From Verrucomicrobiota bacterium (GTDB lineage Bacteria; Verrucomicrobiota; Verrucomicrobiia; Opitutales; Opitutaceae), in assembly GCA_030605125.1 (NCBI GenBank), contig JAUWBD010000024.1, positions 1-38,404 on the forward strand: a stretch of 38,404 nucleotides of DNA, given 5' to 3'. How positions within the stretch are numbered: the stretch's first letter is position 1; the number at the start of each line of letters is the position of its first letter. This document shows, in pieces, positions 1 through 8,892 of this stretch. The notes beneath the pieces are model-generated. The model did not search any database and was not told the origin of the DNA. It was given only the letters and a program-made list of their open reading frames with translations. Made by a program: the position numbers and the translations under genes.

Positions 1-1580
1 TCGAGGAAGTAGCCGGTGCGCAGGTAGATCTCGTCGAGATACTCGGGCACGGTGAGGCCGCGGCTCTTCACGTGGGCGCAGACCTCGGCGAGCATGAGGC
101 AGGCGGAGTTGCCGTCCTTGTCGCGCACGAGGTCGTTGGCGAGGTAGCCGTAGCTCTCCTCACAACCGAAGACGTAGAAGGTGGAGAACTCCTGGAGCAG
201 CTTGGCGCGGGTGGCGAAGGGCGTGGCGTTGTAGTCGAGCGCGACACCGTGCTTGGCGAGGTAGCCGGCGCGGAGCTGGTCCTCGTAGCCGCGGATCTTG
301 GCGGCGATCCACTTGAAGCCGGTGAGGGTGTTGACGACCTTCACGCCGTGGGAGCGCGCGATCTCGTCCTGGAGCGCGGTGGTGACGAAGGTCTTCACCA
401 GCGCGGCCTTGTCGCTGCCGGCCTTGGGGATAATGCCGAGCTCTTTGTATCGAGAAATCCGATACTCGGTCATCAGCGCGCCGATCTGGTTGCCGGTGAG
501 GAGGTGCATCTTGCCGTCCTTGCCGCGCACGGCGGCGCCCATGCGGTCGCAGTCGGGGTCGGTGGCCATCACCAGGTCGAGGCCCTTCTCCTCGGCGAGC
601 TTCACGGCGAGGGCGAGGGCCTCGGCGTTCTCGGGATTGGGCGACTTGACGCTCGGGAAACGCGGGTCGTGCACGGCCTGCGCGGGCTCCTCGTGCAGCT
701 CCACGCCGGTGTCCTTGAGCAGCGGCACCGACATGATGTTGCCCACGCCGTGGATCGAGGTAAAGGCGACCTTGAGCTTGGCGGACTTGAAGACGGAGGG
801 ATCGATGACCGCGGTGGCGGCGGCCGTGCGGTAGGCGGCGTCGGCGGAGTCGCCGAGGGTGACGACGCGCGAGAGATCCTTGTCGAGGTAGGCGGCGAGC
901 TCGGTGAGCGGCACCTTGCCGACCTCGGTGACGATGCCCTTGTCGTGCGGAGCGACGACCTGCGCGCCGTCGTTGAAGTAGGCCTTAAAGCCGTTGTCGT
1001 GGGGCGGGTTGTGGCTGGCGGTGATCACGACGCCGCAGTGGGCGCCGAGCCAGCGCACGGTGAAGCTGAGCTGGGGCGTGGAGCGCGGGCCGGCGAAGAT
1101 GTAGGCTTGGCCGCCGAGGCGGGCCCAGGTGGAGGCGGCGAGTTCGCAGAAGTGGCGCGAGAAGTGGCGGACATCGTGCGCGATCACCAGCGAGGGCAGG
1201 CGCGGGTCGCCCTCGGATTTCAGGTATGCCGCCGTGTGCCGGAAGAGGCCGATGGTGGCGCGGACGAGCGTGTAGTCGTTGAGGATGTTGCTGCCGATGG
1301 CGGCGTGCTCGGGCGTGCCCTGCGGGCCGGGCCGGCCCTGCTCGGCGGTGGTGGAGACGCGCCCGATGGTGCGGCCGCGCATGCCGCCGGTGCCGAATTC
1401 GAGGTCACGGTAGAAGCGGTCGTTGATCTCGGCCCACTCGGCCTTGGCGACGAGTTCATCGAGCGAGGCGGTGGCCCAGCCGGGAAGGCCGGCGGAGAGC
1501 CAGGACTCGAGGTTCTTGAGGGTGGAGGGGAGGATTTGTCCGGCGGAGGCGGCGGTCTGGAGAGAAGCGAGAAGAGACAT
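1..1580 (-). CDS. Phosphohexomutase (phosphoglucomutase/phosphomannomutase family), 3' end outside window
   Basis: The minus-strand frame opens with ATG at 1580 and stays open to the left edge, giving 526 residues; enzymes of this class usually have about 570-600, so the C-terminal phosphate-binding part is missing from the window. Visible family marks are the phosphoserine loop TASHNP with Ser189, the metal loop DPDCDR at 341-346, a GTGGMRG segment near residue 65 and a GCEES sugar-binding motif late in the protein. The enzyme interconverts hexose 6-phosphate and 1-phosphate in the cytoplasm. The upstream gene on the same strand is a UDP-sugar pyrophosphorylase, so glucose 6-phosphate to glucose 1-phosphate to UDP-glucose is a sensible joint role. 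Sugar specificity (glucose or mannose) cannot be read from the sequence. Confidence 0.93.
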   Translation of the reverse strand, partial: MSLLASLQTAASAGQILPSTLKNLESWLSAGLPGWATASLDELVAKAEWAEINDRFYRDLEFGTGGMRGRTIGRVSTTAEQGRPGPQGTPEHAAIGSNILNDYTLVRATIGLFRHTAAYLKSEGDPRLPSLVIAHDVRHFSRHFCELAASTWARLGGQAYIFAGPRSTPQLSFTVRWLGAHCGVVITASHNPPHDNGFKAYFNDGAQVVAPHDKGIVTEVGKVPLTELAAYLDKDLSRVVTLGDSADAAYRTAAATAVIDPSVFKSAKLKVAFTSIHGVGNIMSVPLLKDTGVELHEEPAQAVHDPRFPSVKSPNPENAEALALAVKLAEEKGLDLVMATDPDCDRMGAAVRGKDGKMHLLTGNQIGALMTEYRISRYKELGIIPKAGSDKAALVKTFVTTALQDEIARSHGVKVVNTLTGFKWIAAKIRGYEDQLRAGYLAKHGVALDYNATPFATRAKLLQEFSTFYVFGCEESYGYLANDLVRDKDGNSACLMLAEVCAHVKSRGLTVPEYLDEIYLRTGYFL

Positions 1581-1651
1581 GTGGTAGTTTATAAAATGCT
1601 GGTTGGAGAGTTCGAGCGTGAGCAAGCGGCGCGAAGGCGTGGGTCCTGTCG

Positions 1652-1696
1652 GAATCCCATGAGTCCCATCATTCCCATAGGTCCCATAGATCCCAT
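1652..1696. repeat. Period-9 degenerate tandem repeat (NNNTCCCAT, five units)
   Basis: TCCCAT recurs at 1655, 1664, 1673, 1682 and 1691, exactly nine bases apart, with three variable bases between units. It fills part of the 130-bp space between the UDP-sugar pyrophosphorylase stop and the phosphohexomutase start, so it would lie in the shared transcript or in the leader of the downstream gene. Confidence 0.85.
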
Positions 1697-1710
1697 AAAA
1701 GACCGGTCCC

Positions 1711-3132
1711 TCACTCCAGCACCGCCCCCGCCGAGATCGCGGGCTTCGGCGAGCTGGCGGCCCAGGAGGCGGCGAAGCTGTCCTCGTCGTATCCGAAAAG
1801 TGGCGACACCTCGAAGGCGAAGGCAGGCAGGCCGGTGGCGTCCACGGGCAACTCGGCGCCGTTGGCGCGGGCCCAGCGGGCGAATTGGCGGAGCTGGTCC
1901 TCGGCGCAGGTTTTCGGCGAATCCACGCCCTCGGCGTTCTTCACCGGCGAAAAGTCGTCGGCGCGGTCCGTCTCGATGATGACGGGGTTCTTCGCGAAGG
2001 GCAGCGCGTCGAAGACAAACATCTCGAACTTCACGCCGTTGGCCTTCTCGGGCTTCACCGGATTGCCGGCGGCGTCGAGGCAGGGGATCTTCTTGTCCGC
2101 GCGGTGGAAGGGCAGCGCGTCGGCGCCGGTGGCCATGCGGCGGATGAACTCGCGGTCGAGCAGGTGGATCGCGATCGAGCCGGCGACGAAGCGGAGCTTG
2201 CCGGTGGCGGGGTCCGTCTCCTCCTGCATGGCCTTGGGGAGATCGGAATATTCGATGACCACGGTCTTGCCGCGCTGGGTGCAGAAGTGGCCGACCTTTT
2301 CGCCGGCGTAGGCCTTGGGCACCATCTTGCTGCTCATCTCGGAGCGAGTCTTGAGGTGCCAGCCGATGAAGGCGGGGTCGATGAAACGCACGAGCGGGTT
2401 GTCCACCTGGAAGTAGCTGAGGATGTCGATCCCCTCGCGCTGCATGAGATCGAGCGCGCCGCTGCGCTGGAGGGCGCGGAGCGAGCCGCCGTGGCCGTCG
2501 GGCGACATGGCGATGCGGTGCTTGTCCTCCAGCAGGATCTTGCCGTCAAAACCGACCGCGGGCATGCGGCCCTGGCGGAAGAAGTGCACGTGCTCGGGAT
2601 CGAGGCCGAAGTATTTGTGCTCCTGGAAAAACGCCTCGGTCGCGGCGTGGTTGATGTGGCTGGTCATGATGAACCAGTGCAGCGGCTTGCCGTAGCGGGC
2701 GCCGGCGGCGCGGAGTTTTTCGGCGAAGACCTGGAAAAGGCTCTTCTTCAGGATCGGCGTGACCGGATAGGTGCCCTTCGGGCCGTCGTAGCCCAGGCGG
2801 GTGCCCTGCCCTCCCGCGACGACGAAGGCCGCCACGCGACCGGCGCGCAACGCCTCCTCGCCGAGACGCTTGGCGTCGGCCCAGGCCGCGGCGTCACCGC
2901 CGTGCTTCGGGAGCGCCTCGTAGGGCGCCGGCGCGAGATCGGAAAGATCCACGCCGGCGGCGGCGTTGGCCTGCACGAGGGTGCGGTTGAGCTCGGCGAT
3001 CTCGGCGAGGTCCACCTCGGCGGCGTCGGCGAGCAGTTCGGCTTGTTGCGCGGAGTCCAGCGCCTCGAAGTGGGCGAAGACGTGGCCTTGGCCGGCCTGT
3101 TGAAACGCTGTGACAAGAGGATGCGTGGCCAT
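1711..3132 (-). CDS. UDP-sugar pyrophosphorylase (UDPGP / UAP1-like family)
   Basis: This 473-residue protein carries the nucleotide-binding signature VAGGQGTRLG followed by GPKG at 106-120, as in UTP-dependent pyrophosphorylases of the UDPGP family (UAP1/AGX1 and UGP1 relatives). Other supporting segments are FIMTSHINH, a FFRQGRMPA loop and NGVKFEMFVFDALP in the C-terminal half. The expected reaction is UTP plus sugar 1-phosphate giving UDP-sugar and pyrophosphate. The sequence looks closer to the GlcNAc-type enzymes, but the neighbouring phosphohexomutase fits UDP-glucose synthesis, so specificity is open. I chose ATG 3132 because the frame upstream to 3321 has no domain content and runs into the leader; no strong ribosome binding site is visible. 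It is probably co-transcribed with the downstream mutase. Confidence 0.9.
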   Translation of the reverse strand: MATHPLVTAFQQAGQGHVFAHFEALDSAQQAELLADAAEVDLAEIAELNRTLVQANAAAGVDLSDLAPAPYEALPKHGGDAAAWADAKRLGEEALRAGRVAAFVVAGGQGTRLGYDGPKGTYPVTPILKKSLFQVFAEKLRAAGARYGKPLHWFIMTSHINHAATEAFFQEHKYFGLDPEHVHFFRQGRMPAVGFDGKILLEDKHRIAMSPDGHGGSLRALQRSGALDLMQREGIDILSYFQVDNPLVRFIDPAFIGWHLKTRSEMSSKMVPKAYAGEKVGHFCTQRGKTVVIEYSDLPKAMQEETDPATGKLRFVAGSIAIHLLDREFIRRMATGADALPFHRADKKIPCLDAAGNPVKPEKANGVKFEMFVFDALPFAKNPVIIETDRADDFSPVKNAEGVDSPKTCAEDQLRQFARWARANGAELPVDATGLPAFAFEVSPLFGYDEDSFAASWAASSPKPAISAGAVLE

Positions 3133-3304
3133 GAGGAAAAGAACCCGAAGTGAAGGGGCCGCCGCGCGGCGCGGGCAACGTCTTTTAACGCGCCGCCGCC
3201 CAAGCGTTACGTGAAACGGAAAGAGCCGGGGGCGCGCCACCGGCAAAACCCCGGTCGCCCGGGCGGCGAGTGGAACGCCCGCGAGCCAAGCGCACGAGGC
3301 TTGC

Positions 3305-3336
3305 CATTGGGCATTGGGCATTGGTCATTGGGCATT
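3305..3336. repeat. Period-7 tandem repeat (CATTGGG-type)
   Basis: CATTGGG, CATTGGG, CATTGGT, CATTGGG and a final CATT follow each other with an exact 7-base period just ahead of the lpxI start. A related CATTNNN array lies at 7066-7097, also ahead of a gene start. The array makes spurious upstream start codons in several frames, which matters when choosing the lpxI start. Confidence 0.88.
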
Positions 3337-3349
3337 TCCTTCCTCCCCC

Positions 3350-4201
3350 GTGGCTTCTTCGATCTCCGCCTTCCTCCCGCCCGACTTCGATCCGCGCCGC
3401 CCGGTGGCGCTCATCGCCGGCCAGGGCCGCTACCCCGCCCTCGTCGCGGAGTGCGTGCGCGCCGCCGGCGTGCCGCTGCGGCTCGTCGCGATGGAGGACG
3501 AGACCGCGCCCGAGCTCCAGGCCGCCTTCGCGGAAAACGAGCGGACGCTCATCAAGGTCGGCCAGATCGGCGCCATGCTGAAGGCGCTGAAACGCTTCGA
3601 GGCCGGCTACGCGATCATGGCCGGCCAGGTGTCGCCGCGCCGGCTTTTCTCCGGTCTGCATCCCGACCTCAAGGCCCTCGCCATCCTCGCCACGCTCAAG
3701 CGCCGCAACGCCGAGACGATCTTCGGCGCCATCGCCCGCGAGATCGAGGACATCGGCGTGCGCCTGCTCGACGCCCGCTCCTTCATCGACGCCCATCTCG
3801 CGAGCCCCGGCCAGATGACGAAGAAAAAACTCGGCATCGACCGCGACTACGTTGACCACGGCCTCCACATCGCCCGCGAATGCGCGCGGCTCGACATCGG
3901 CCAGGGCTGCGTGGTGCGCAAAGGCACCGTGCTCGCCGTCGAGGCCTACGAGGGCACCGACGAGATGATCCGCCGCGCCGGCACCCTGAAGACCGACGAG
4001 TGTCTTTACGTGAAAACCGTGAAGGCCCGCCAAGACTACCGCTTCGACGTGCCCTGCTTCGGGCTCAAAACCCTCGAAAGCCTCGACACCGCCCACATCC
4101 GCGCCGCCGTGCTCGAGGCCGGCCGCGTGATCCTCATCGACAAACCCGCCGTCCTCGCCCGCGCCGACCAGCTCGGCATCGCGCTCTTCGGCGCTGAATA
4201 G
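3350..4201 (+). CDS. lpxI: UDP-2,3-diacylglucosamine pyrophosphatase LpxI (DUF1009)
   Basis: The predicted 283-residue protein matches the LpxI family in length and in its motifs: LIAGQGRYP at about 21-29, GQIGAMLKAL, MAGQVSPRRLF, LLDARSFI and EGTDEMIRR in the C-terminal domain. LpxI hydrolyses UDP-2,3-diacylglucosamine to lipid X (2,3-diacylglucosamine 1-phosphate) and UMP in lipid A biosynthesis, at the cytoplasmic face of the inner membrane. Its presence implies a Gram-negative envelope with lipopolysaccharide. I prefer the GTG at 3350 over the in-frame ATG at 3314, because the latter lies in the period-7 repeat and adds residues encoded by that repeat. It converges on the DUF4132 gene with a 36-bp gap. 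No other lpx genes are nearby. Confidence 0.93.
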   Translation: MASSISAFLPPDFDPRRPVALIAGQGRYPALVAECVRAAGVPLRLVAMEDETAPELQAAFAENERTLIKVGQIGAMLKALKRFEAGYAIMAGQVSPRRLFSGLHPDLKALAILATLKRRNAETIFGAIAREIEDIGVRLLDARSFIDAHLASPGQMTKKKLGIDRDYVDHGLHIARECARLDIGQGCVVRKGTVLAVEAYEGTDEMIRRAGTLKTDECLYVKTVKARQDYRFDVPCFGLKTLESLDTAHIRAAVLEAGRVILIDKPAVLARADQLGIALFGAE

Positions 4202-4237
4202 GAGGCGCCACGGCCGGTGCCGGGGAGCCGCAAGCAC

Positions 4238-7060
4238 TCAAGCCGCCCGCGTATCGTTCCGGAGAGCGGTCCGCATCGCGCGCACGGTCTCGCTGTAGGC
4301 GATCGCGTCAACATAGCCCAGCGGCAGCGCCGTATCATGTTTTGAATACTCGACCGGCTCGTAGAGACCGGGAACGAAGAAGACGCGCCTCACTTCGACG
4401 GTCTCGAAGTCTTCGCCCGTCACCACCGACTGGCCGCTCGTCTCCACGATCGCCGTTATCCCCGCCGCCGGAAAGGGCCGGGCGTATTCGTAGAACAAGC
4501 CCGCGTCCACCGGGATGCCGCGGCGCCAAGCCATCCCGTCCATCCGTCGCCTCAAGGTCGCGCCGGATATCTTCTGCGCGGCGAATTCCATGATCGCGAC
4601 GGCGCCCGCTTCCGCCTCGGGGACGCGGCGGGCTGCTCGCCCCAATTGCTCCACGGCTTGCTCGCACCCGAGGGCGCGTGCCCAATCGGCCCAGCGGGTC
4701 GCCTCCGCTTCATCCAGTTGCAGAGGATGAACCAACCCCACGTTCGCTTCATCGCCTTGCGCGGGCCGCCCGTCTGTCTCCGCGCCCGTCGCGGCGCCCT
4801 CGTCGCTGGCCCCCGGAGTGAAAGTCGAACGCACCATGCCTTCGGCGTCGAATCGCGCCCACACCAGAGTTGCCGCCAAGGTCCGCAGCACAGGGTGCGC
4901 GACGATGTAGTGCTCAAAGCTCAGGCACGTCCATCGCCTCCCGCCGGCCAGGGCCAGCTCCAGGCGCTGGCGCTGCGTCTTCACCGTCTCGCCGACTTGC
5001 TTTTTAAACGCGCTCCACTCTTTCGCTGCGTGCGCGCTCGCGTCGTCCCCTGCGCCGGGACCGGGCTTGGGAGGCGACTTCAACACCTTTCCGCTTTCGT
5101 CGCGCAGCACCAGCGCGCCGCCTCGCTCCAAGGTCGCGATCAACCTGCGACCGCGGAAGACAAACTCCCGGCGCGAAGAGGCGTCGAGACCGCAGGCCGG
5201 CACGCTGGTGTCGGCGAGTTCGTCCGTGGTCAGCCCCAGCTCCGCGGCGATCTCGGCGACACACCTCTCCGCCCGCGCCCGCAGTCCGGCGAAGCGCGTG
5301 CGTTGCGAGATCGACACCAACGCCTGCAGGGCCGGCGCGTCGCCCATCGCGCGCAAGCACTCCAGGCCTTGCGCCGCCTTCTGATGCTGGCTCTCGGCGG
5401 GCCAGGTGGTGATGAAGCGCGCGAGGTTCCCGGCCGTGGCCGCTCCGCGCAGCGCCACCGCCGCGCCCATGCACCACGCGTCCTTTTTTCCCGTCCCCGC
5501 CAGCTCCCATTCCGCCACCAAGGTCTGCCAAAACGCCTCACGCGACTCGGGGGTGAATGTATCCCGCGCCCACCTTGCCAGGCCATGCCCGGTGCCGCCG
5601 CCGCGCAGCACGGCCAGCAGTCGCGCGACCACGTCCTTGCCCGCTTTCTTCGCGCCGCACTTGAGATCCGCCAGGCTCTCGGGGCGCAGCCAGTCCGGCA
5701 AGGGGGGCAAGCGCCCCGCGGGCAAGATGCCCGGCGGCAGGTCCTCAAGCCGCATTTCGTCCCGCTCCTCCCGTCGCCACGCGGCCACAAGCTCGGCCCC
5801 GGCGCCGCCCTCGCCGCCGGCGAGCAGGGCCGCCTCCACCGCCGCTCGCTCCGCACCTTTCCAAGCCTCCAGCAGGTGAGCCTTCGCCAATCCCGCCTGG
5901 GTCGCTCCCTCGAGCCAGAGCCTCACACAGGCCGTGAGCATGCGCGCGCCGTGCCCCACGACCCATTCGTGTGCCGCCGCCTGCGCCGCGCTCTTATCGT
6001 GCGCAAGCCCGAGCAGGCAGCCGCATGCCTTGTCCGTGCCGATCTCGCCGAGCGCCTGCACGATCTCCCGTGCCTCCCCCTGATTGGCCGCTCCGCGGGC
6101 CAGCTCCAGAACGGGACCAAGCAGCGTGTCCTCGGTGTGCAATAACCAGATCGCCGCCTCCGCCGCGTGCGCCGGCTTAAGACGCAGACGAACGAGATGC
6201 CGCCGGGAGAAGTCCGGATCGCGAGCGCCGCAGACATACCTCAACCCAGACTCCGAGGGCCAGTCCGCCGCTTCCCAGCAATCATCCGGCCAGCTCTCCA
6301 CCAAGGCCCGCAACGGCTCCGTGTGGCCCAGCGCGATCGCCATCTCCCAAGCGGGCCGCACCGCGCGATAGGGCCTCCCCGAGAAGTCGTTGGAAACCGA
6401 ATACCAATCCGCGATGTCCAGATGTTCGTCGAGCGCGACGAGCGTGGCCAACCACTCCGAACGACGCACCAAACCCGGCAATCGCGCCCCCATCCACTCC
6501 ATGAAAAATAAATTCCAGTTACCTCCCTTGCGCGCGAGTTCGAGGAGCTTTCCCGACATGACCCACTCCACCAACTGCCGCAGCCCGATGAGCGGCAGCA
6601 ACCATGCCCCCACCGCCTCGCCACCGCGGTCTATCGCCGCAACCACCCGTGCCTCCAACTCGTCTCGCCCCGGCGTCGGCTCCGGATAACGAGCCAGCGC
6701 CTCCTCCGGGTGGAACTGCCACGCGTATCCCCTGCTCGATCCGTCGATCGTCAAGTCCGCCGCCACTCGCAGCCAAAACAGGGCCTCCGCGGCGCCCATT
6801 CCGGGCCGGACCGCGACATCGAGGAACCGCACATGCTTTTTCTGCGACCAAGGCCGCTTTTCATCCTCGCGCCGGGCCGCTTGGGCGGCGGCCAGCGCGG
6901 CCACCGGATCAAACTCCGGCACGACCGCAGTGTCCGCCAAGGGCGCCGGAGCCAGCAACCAATCCCGGATCAACTCCACCCGCGAGGCGTAATGCATCAC
7001 TGAAACATCTCCCGGCCCGCTCGCCCGCGTCAATTTCCGCTCGGCCCGCTTCCGCTGCAT
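4238..7060 (-). CDS. Large DUF4132 domain protein
   Basis: This 940-residue protein has a C-terminal region that looks like DUF4132, the domain found in MolR-like proteins: LVLRDESGKVLKSPPKP at roughly 650-665, an EWSAFKKQV helix, QRLELALAGGRRW, then HPVLRTLAATLVW. The first two thirds are rich in Ala and Leu helices with Trp-containing repeats, suggesting HEAT-like solenoid repeats, but I see no catalytic motif, signal peptide or membrane segment. The biochemical role of this family is not established as far as I know. The ATG at 7060 touches the period-7 repeat and has no good ribosome binding site; ATG 6997 (residue 22) is a plausible alternative. It is divergent from the bifunctional nuclease gene, with only the repeat in between. 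Confidence 0.8.
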   Translation of the reverse strand: MQRKRAERKLTRASGPGDVSVMHYASRVELIRDWLLAPAPLADTAVVPEFDPVAALAAAQAARREDEKRPWSQKKHVRFLDVAVRPGMGAAEALFWLRVAADLTIDGSSRGYAWQFHPEEALARYPEPTPGRDELEARVVAAIDRGGEAVGAWLLPLIGLRQLVEWVMSGKLLELARKGGNWNLFFMEWMGARLPGLVRRSEWLATLVALDEHLDIADWYSVSNDFSGRPYRAVRPAWEMAIALGHTEPLRALVESWPDDCWEAADWPSESGLRYVCGARDPDFSRRHLVRLRLKPAHAAEAAIWLLHTEDTLLGPVLELARGAANQGEAREIVQALGEIGTDKACGCLLGLAHDKSAAQAAAHEWVVGHGARMLTACVRLWLEGATQAGLAKAHLLEAWKGAERAAVEAALLAGGEGGAGAELVAAWRREERDEMRLEDLPPGILPAGRLPPLPDWLRPESLADLKCGAKKAGKDVVARLLAVLRGGGTGHGLARWARDTFTPESREAFWQTLVAEWELAGTGKKDAWCMGAAVALRGAATAGNLARFITTWPAESQHQKAAQGLECLRAMGDAPALQALVSISQRTRFAGLRARAERCVAEIAAELGLTTDELADTSVPACGLDASSRREFVFRGRRLIATLERGGALVLRDESGKVLKSPPKPGPGAGDDASAHAAKEWSAFKKQVGETVKTQRQRLELALAGGRRWTCLSFEHYIVAHPVLRTLAATLVWARFDAEGMVRSTFTPGASDEGAATGAETDGRPAQGDEANVGLVHPLQLDEAEATRWADWARALGCEQAVEQLGRAARRVPEAEAGAVAIMEFAAQKISGATLRRRMDGMAWRRGIPVDAGLFYEYARPFPAAGITAIVETSGQSVVTGEDFETVEVRRVFFVPGLYEPVEYSKHDTALPLGYVDAIAYSETVRAMRTALRNDTRAA

Positions 7061-7065
7061 TTACC

Positions 7066-7097
7066 CATTCGACATTCGTCATTAGTCATTCGTCATT
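7066..7097. repeat. Period-7 tandem repeat (CATTCGT-type)
   Basis: CATTCGA, CATTCGT, CATTAGT, CATTCGT and CATT follow with an exact 7-base period, filling the 43-bp space between two divergent genes. It is the same architecture as the array at 3305-3336, with different variable bases. Any divergent promoters here would have to overlap the array. Confidence 0.88.
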
Positions 7098-7103
7098 TCC
7101 CGC

Positions 7104-7646
7104 ATGGCCTCGCCCACCGTTCTTCCCGTCGCCGTCAAAGGCGTCATGCCCACCGCCAACGGCTGCGCCGTCTTCCTTGGCGACGACGCCAAGACCTTCG
7201 TGATCTACGTGGACCACGCCGTGGGCAACGCCATCCAGATGTCGCTCAACGGCGAGAAAAAGGAACGCCCGCTCACCCACGACCTCATCGGGCACATCCT
7301 CGCCGGCCTCGGCGCCACGCTCGAACATGTCGTCATCAACGACGTCAACGAAGGCACCTTCTACGCCCGCATCCTCCTCAAGATGAAAAACGAGCTCGGG
7401 CAAAAGATCGTCGAGCTCGACGCCCGCCCGAGCGACAGCACCGTGCTCGCCCTCGCCCACGGCCGCCCCATCCTCGTCGCGAAGAAGGTTTACGACGCCG
7501 TCGAGGACATGAGCGAGATTCTCGAGCGCGTGCTCAAGCAGCAGGCCGAGTCCGCCGAAGAGGCCGCCCAAAGCGGCTTCGGCGAAAGCGACGACGAGGA
7601 CGATGATCTGCCGTCCGAAGACGAGGACGACGAGACGAACAAGTAA
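7104..7646 (+). CDS. Bifunctional nuclease family protein (DUF151)
   Basis: The 180-residue protein has the bifunctional nuclease (BFN, DUF151) layout: an N-terminal strand-rich half with PTANGCAVFLGDDAKTFVIY and the conserved HDLIGHILAGLG segment at about 58-69, then YARILLKMKNELGQKIVELDARPSDSTVLA split over two strands and a helix. The DARPSD motif is typical of the family. Family members have been described as acting on both DNA and RNA. The C-terminal tail from about residue 148 is a strongly acidic run rich in Glu, Asp and Ser, probably disordered. The gene starts six bases after the period-7 repeat and is followed by a 242-bp gap before the kinase gene. Confidence 0.9.
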   Translation: MASPTVLPVAVKGVMPTANGCAVFLGDDAKTFVIYVDHAVGNAIQMSLNGEKKERPLTHDLIGHILAGLGATLEHVVINDVNEGTFYARILLKMKNELGQKIVELDARPSDSTVLALAHGRPILVAKKVYDAVEDMSEILERVLKQQAESAEEAAQSGFGESDDEDDDLPSEDEDDETNK

Positions 7647-7888
7647 GGCCTCCGCGCCCCCACCCGCCGGAGCCCCTCCGCGTGCCGGACACTCTCCAGC
7701 CTACGCCCCGGCCACCGCGCCGCCGCCCCGTGCATGCCGGGCCGCGGGGCGTCTTTTGCCCCCGCTTCCCGGTCGGCGCAGCCGAGCCACCGGAATAAAC
7801 CCGGCCGCGAATCCACTGTAGCAGATTCCGTGCTAGGTTATCTTTCCCCTCTTGCCAGCAAGGACCTTCGTGCTTTGTTCGCGGCACC

Positions 7889-8824
7889 GTGGCCGCCCTA
7901 AAACACATCTTCAACGAACTGCATTACGAGATGGTCCGCAAGATCGCCGATGGCGGCATGGGCATCGTTTACGAAGCCTGCCAGCGCGGCGCCGGCCAGT
8001 TCCGCAAGACCGTGGCCGTGAAACTCATTCGCGAGGAGTATTCCACCATCCCCGAGTTTCAGAACAACTTCATCGGCGAGGCCCGCCTCGTCGCCGACCT
8101 CGTCCACACCAACATCGTCCAGACCTACCACCTGGGCATGATCGGCGGCCAATACTTCATGGTAATGGAGTATGTGAACGGCGTTAACCTCGAGCAGTTC
8201 CTCGACCGCCACGTCGCCCTCGGCAAATCCATCCCCGTCGATCTCGCCGCCTTCATCGTCTCGCGCATCGCCCGCGGCCTCGCCTACGCCCACAACAAGC
8301 GCGATCGCGAAGGTCGCCTCCTCGGCATCGTCCACCGCGACATCGGCCCGAAAAACATCATGCTCGCCTACGAAGGCGACGTGAAGCTCACCGACTTCGG
8401 CATCGCGAAGGCCCTCGACCTCATGTATAACGAGGAAGGCCAGGTGATCGCCGGCAAAGACGAATACCTCTCGCCCGAGCAGGCCAGCTACGCCGTCACC
8501 GACGCCCGCGCCGACATCTTCCCCCTCGGCATCGTCCTCACCGAGCTCCTCCTCGGCCAAAACATCTTCCGCAACGCCGACCGCCTCGAATCGCGCAAAA
8601 ACATCCTCTCGATGCCGATCCCGCGCTTCAGCGAGCTGCGTCCCGAGATCGACCCGAAGCTCGAGGCCATCATCCAGAAGGCGCTCACCCGCGATCGCGA
8701 CCAACGCTACCAGTCCGCCACCGAGATCCTCACCGCCCTCGAGATGTATCTCTACGGCGACGGCTACGGCCCCACCAACGAAAAGCTCGGCGCCTACCTC
8801 CGCGAGCTCATGGCCACCGGCTGA
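7889..8824 (+). CDS. Ser/Thr protein kinase, stand-alone catalytic domain with HRDIGPKN loop
   Basis: The 311-residue protein is essentially a bare Hanks-type kinase domain. Visible elements are the glycine loop DGGMG at 21-25, the ATP lysine in VAVK (Lys45), Glu64 in the C helix, HRD at 149-151, metal-binding Asn156, DFG at 169-171 and YLSPEQ in place of APE near 193-198. The catalytic loop reads HRDIGPKN, so the usual Lys two residues after the Asp is Gly, much as in the HRDVSPxN subgroup known from myxobacteria. There is no membrane helix, PASTA or sensor domain, so it should be cytosolic. The start is GTG 7889. The rpoN gene follows 68 bp downstream on the same strand; whether the two are linked functionally is unknown. 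Confidence 0.92.
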   Translation: MAALKHIFNELHYEMVRKIADGGMGIVYEACQRGAGQFRKTVAVKLIREEYSTIPEFQNNFIGEARLVADLVHTNIVQTYHLGMIGGQYFMVMEYVNGVNLEQFLDRHVALGKSIPVDLAAFIVSRIARGLAYAHNKRDREGRLLGIVHRDIGPKNIMLAYEGDVKLTDFGIAKALDLMYNEEGQVIAGKDEYLSPEQASYAVTDARADIFPLGIVLTELLLGQNIFRNADRLESRKNILSMPIPRFSELRPEIDPKLEAIIQKALTRDRDQRYQSATEILTALEMYLYGDGYGPTNEKLGAYLRELMATG

Positions 8825-8892
8825 GCCCCCCGCGCGCCCCGCCCCACGCGCGCCCGGAACGTCCGCCACACCACGACGAACGCCACCCTCGC

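Noticed and set aside
72-1979. A long plus-strand frame over the phosphohexomutase gene
   Set aside because: It is antisense to two clear enzyme genes and has shadow-frame composition without any domain motif.
7744-7770. A terminator after the bifunctional nuclease gene
   Set aside because: The possible stem is only GCGGGG/CCCCGC with a wide loop and no T tract; too weak to list.
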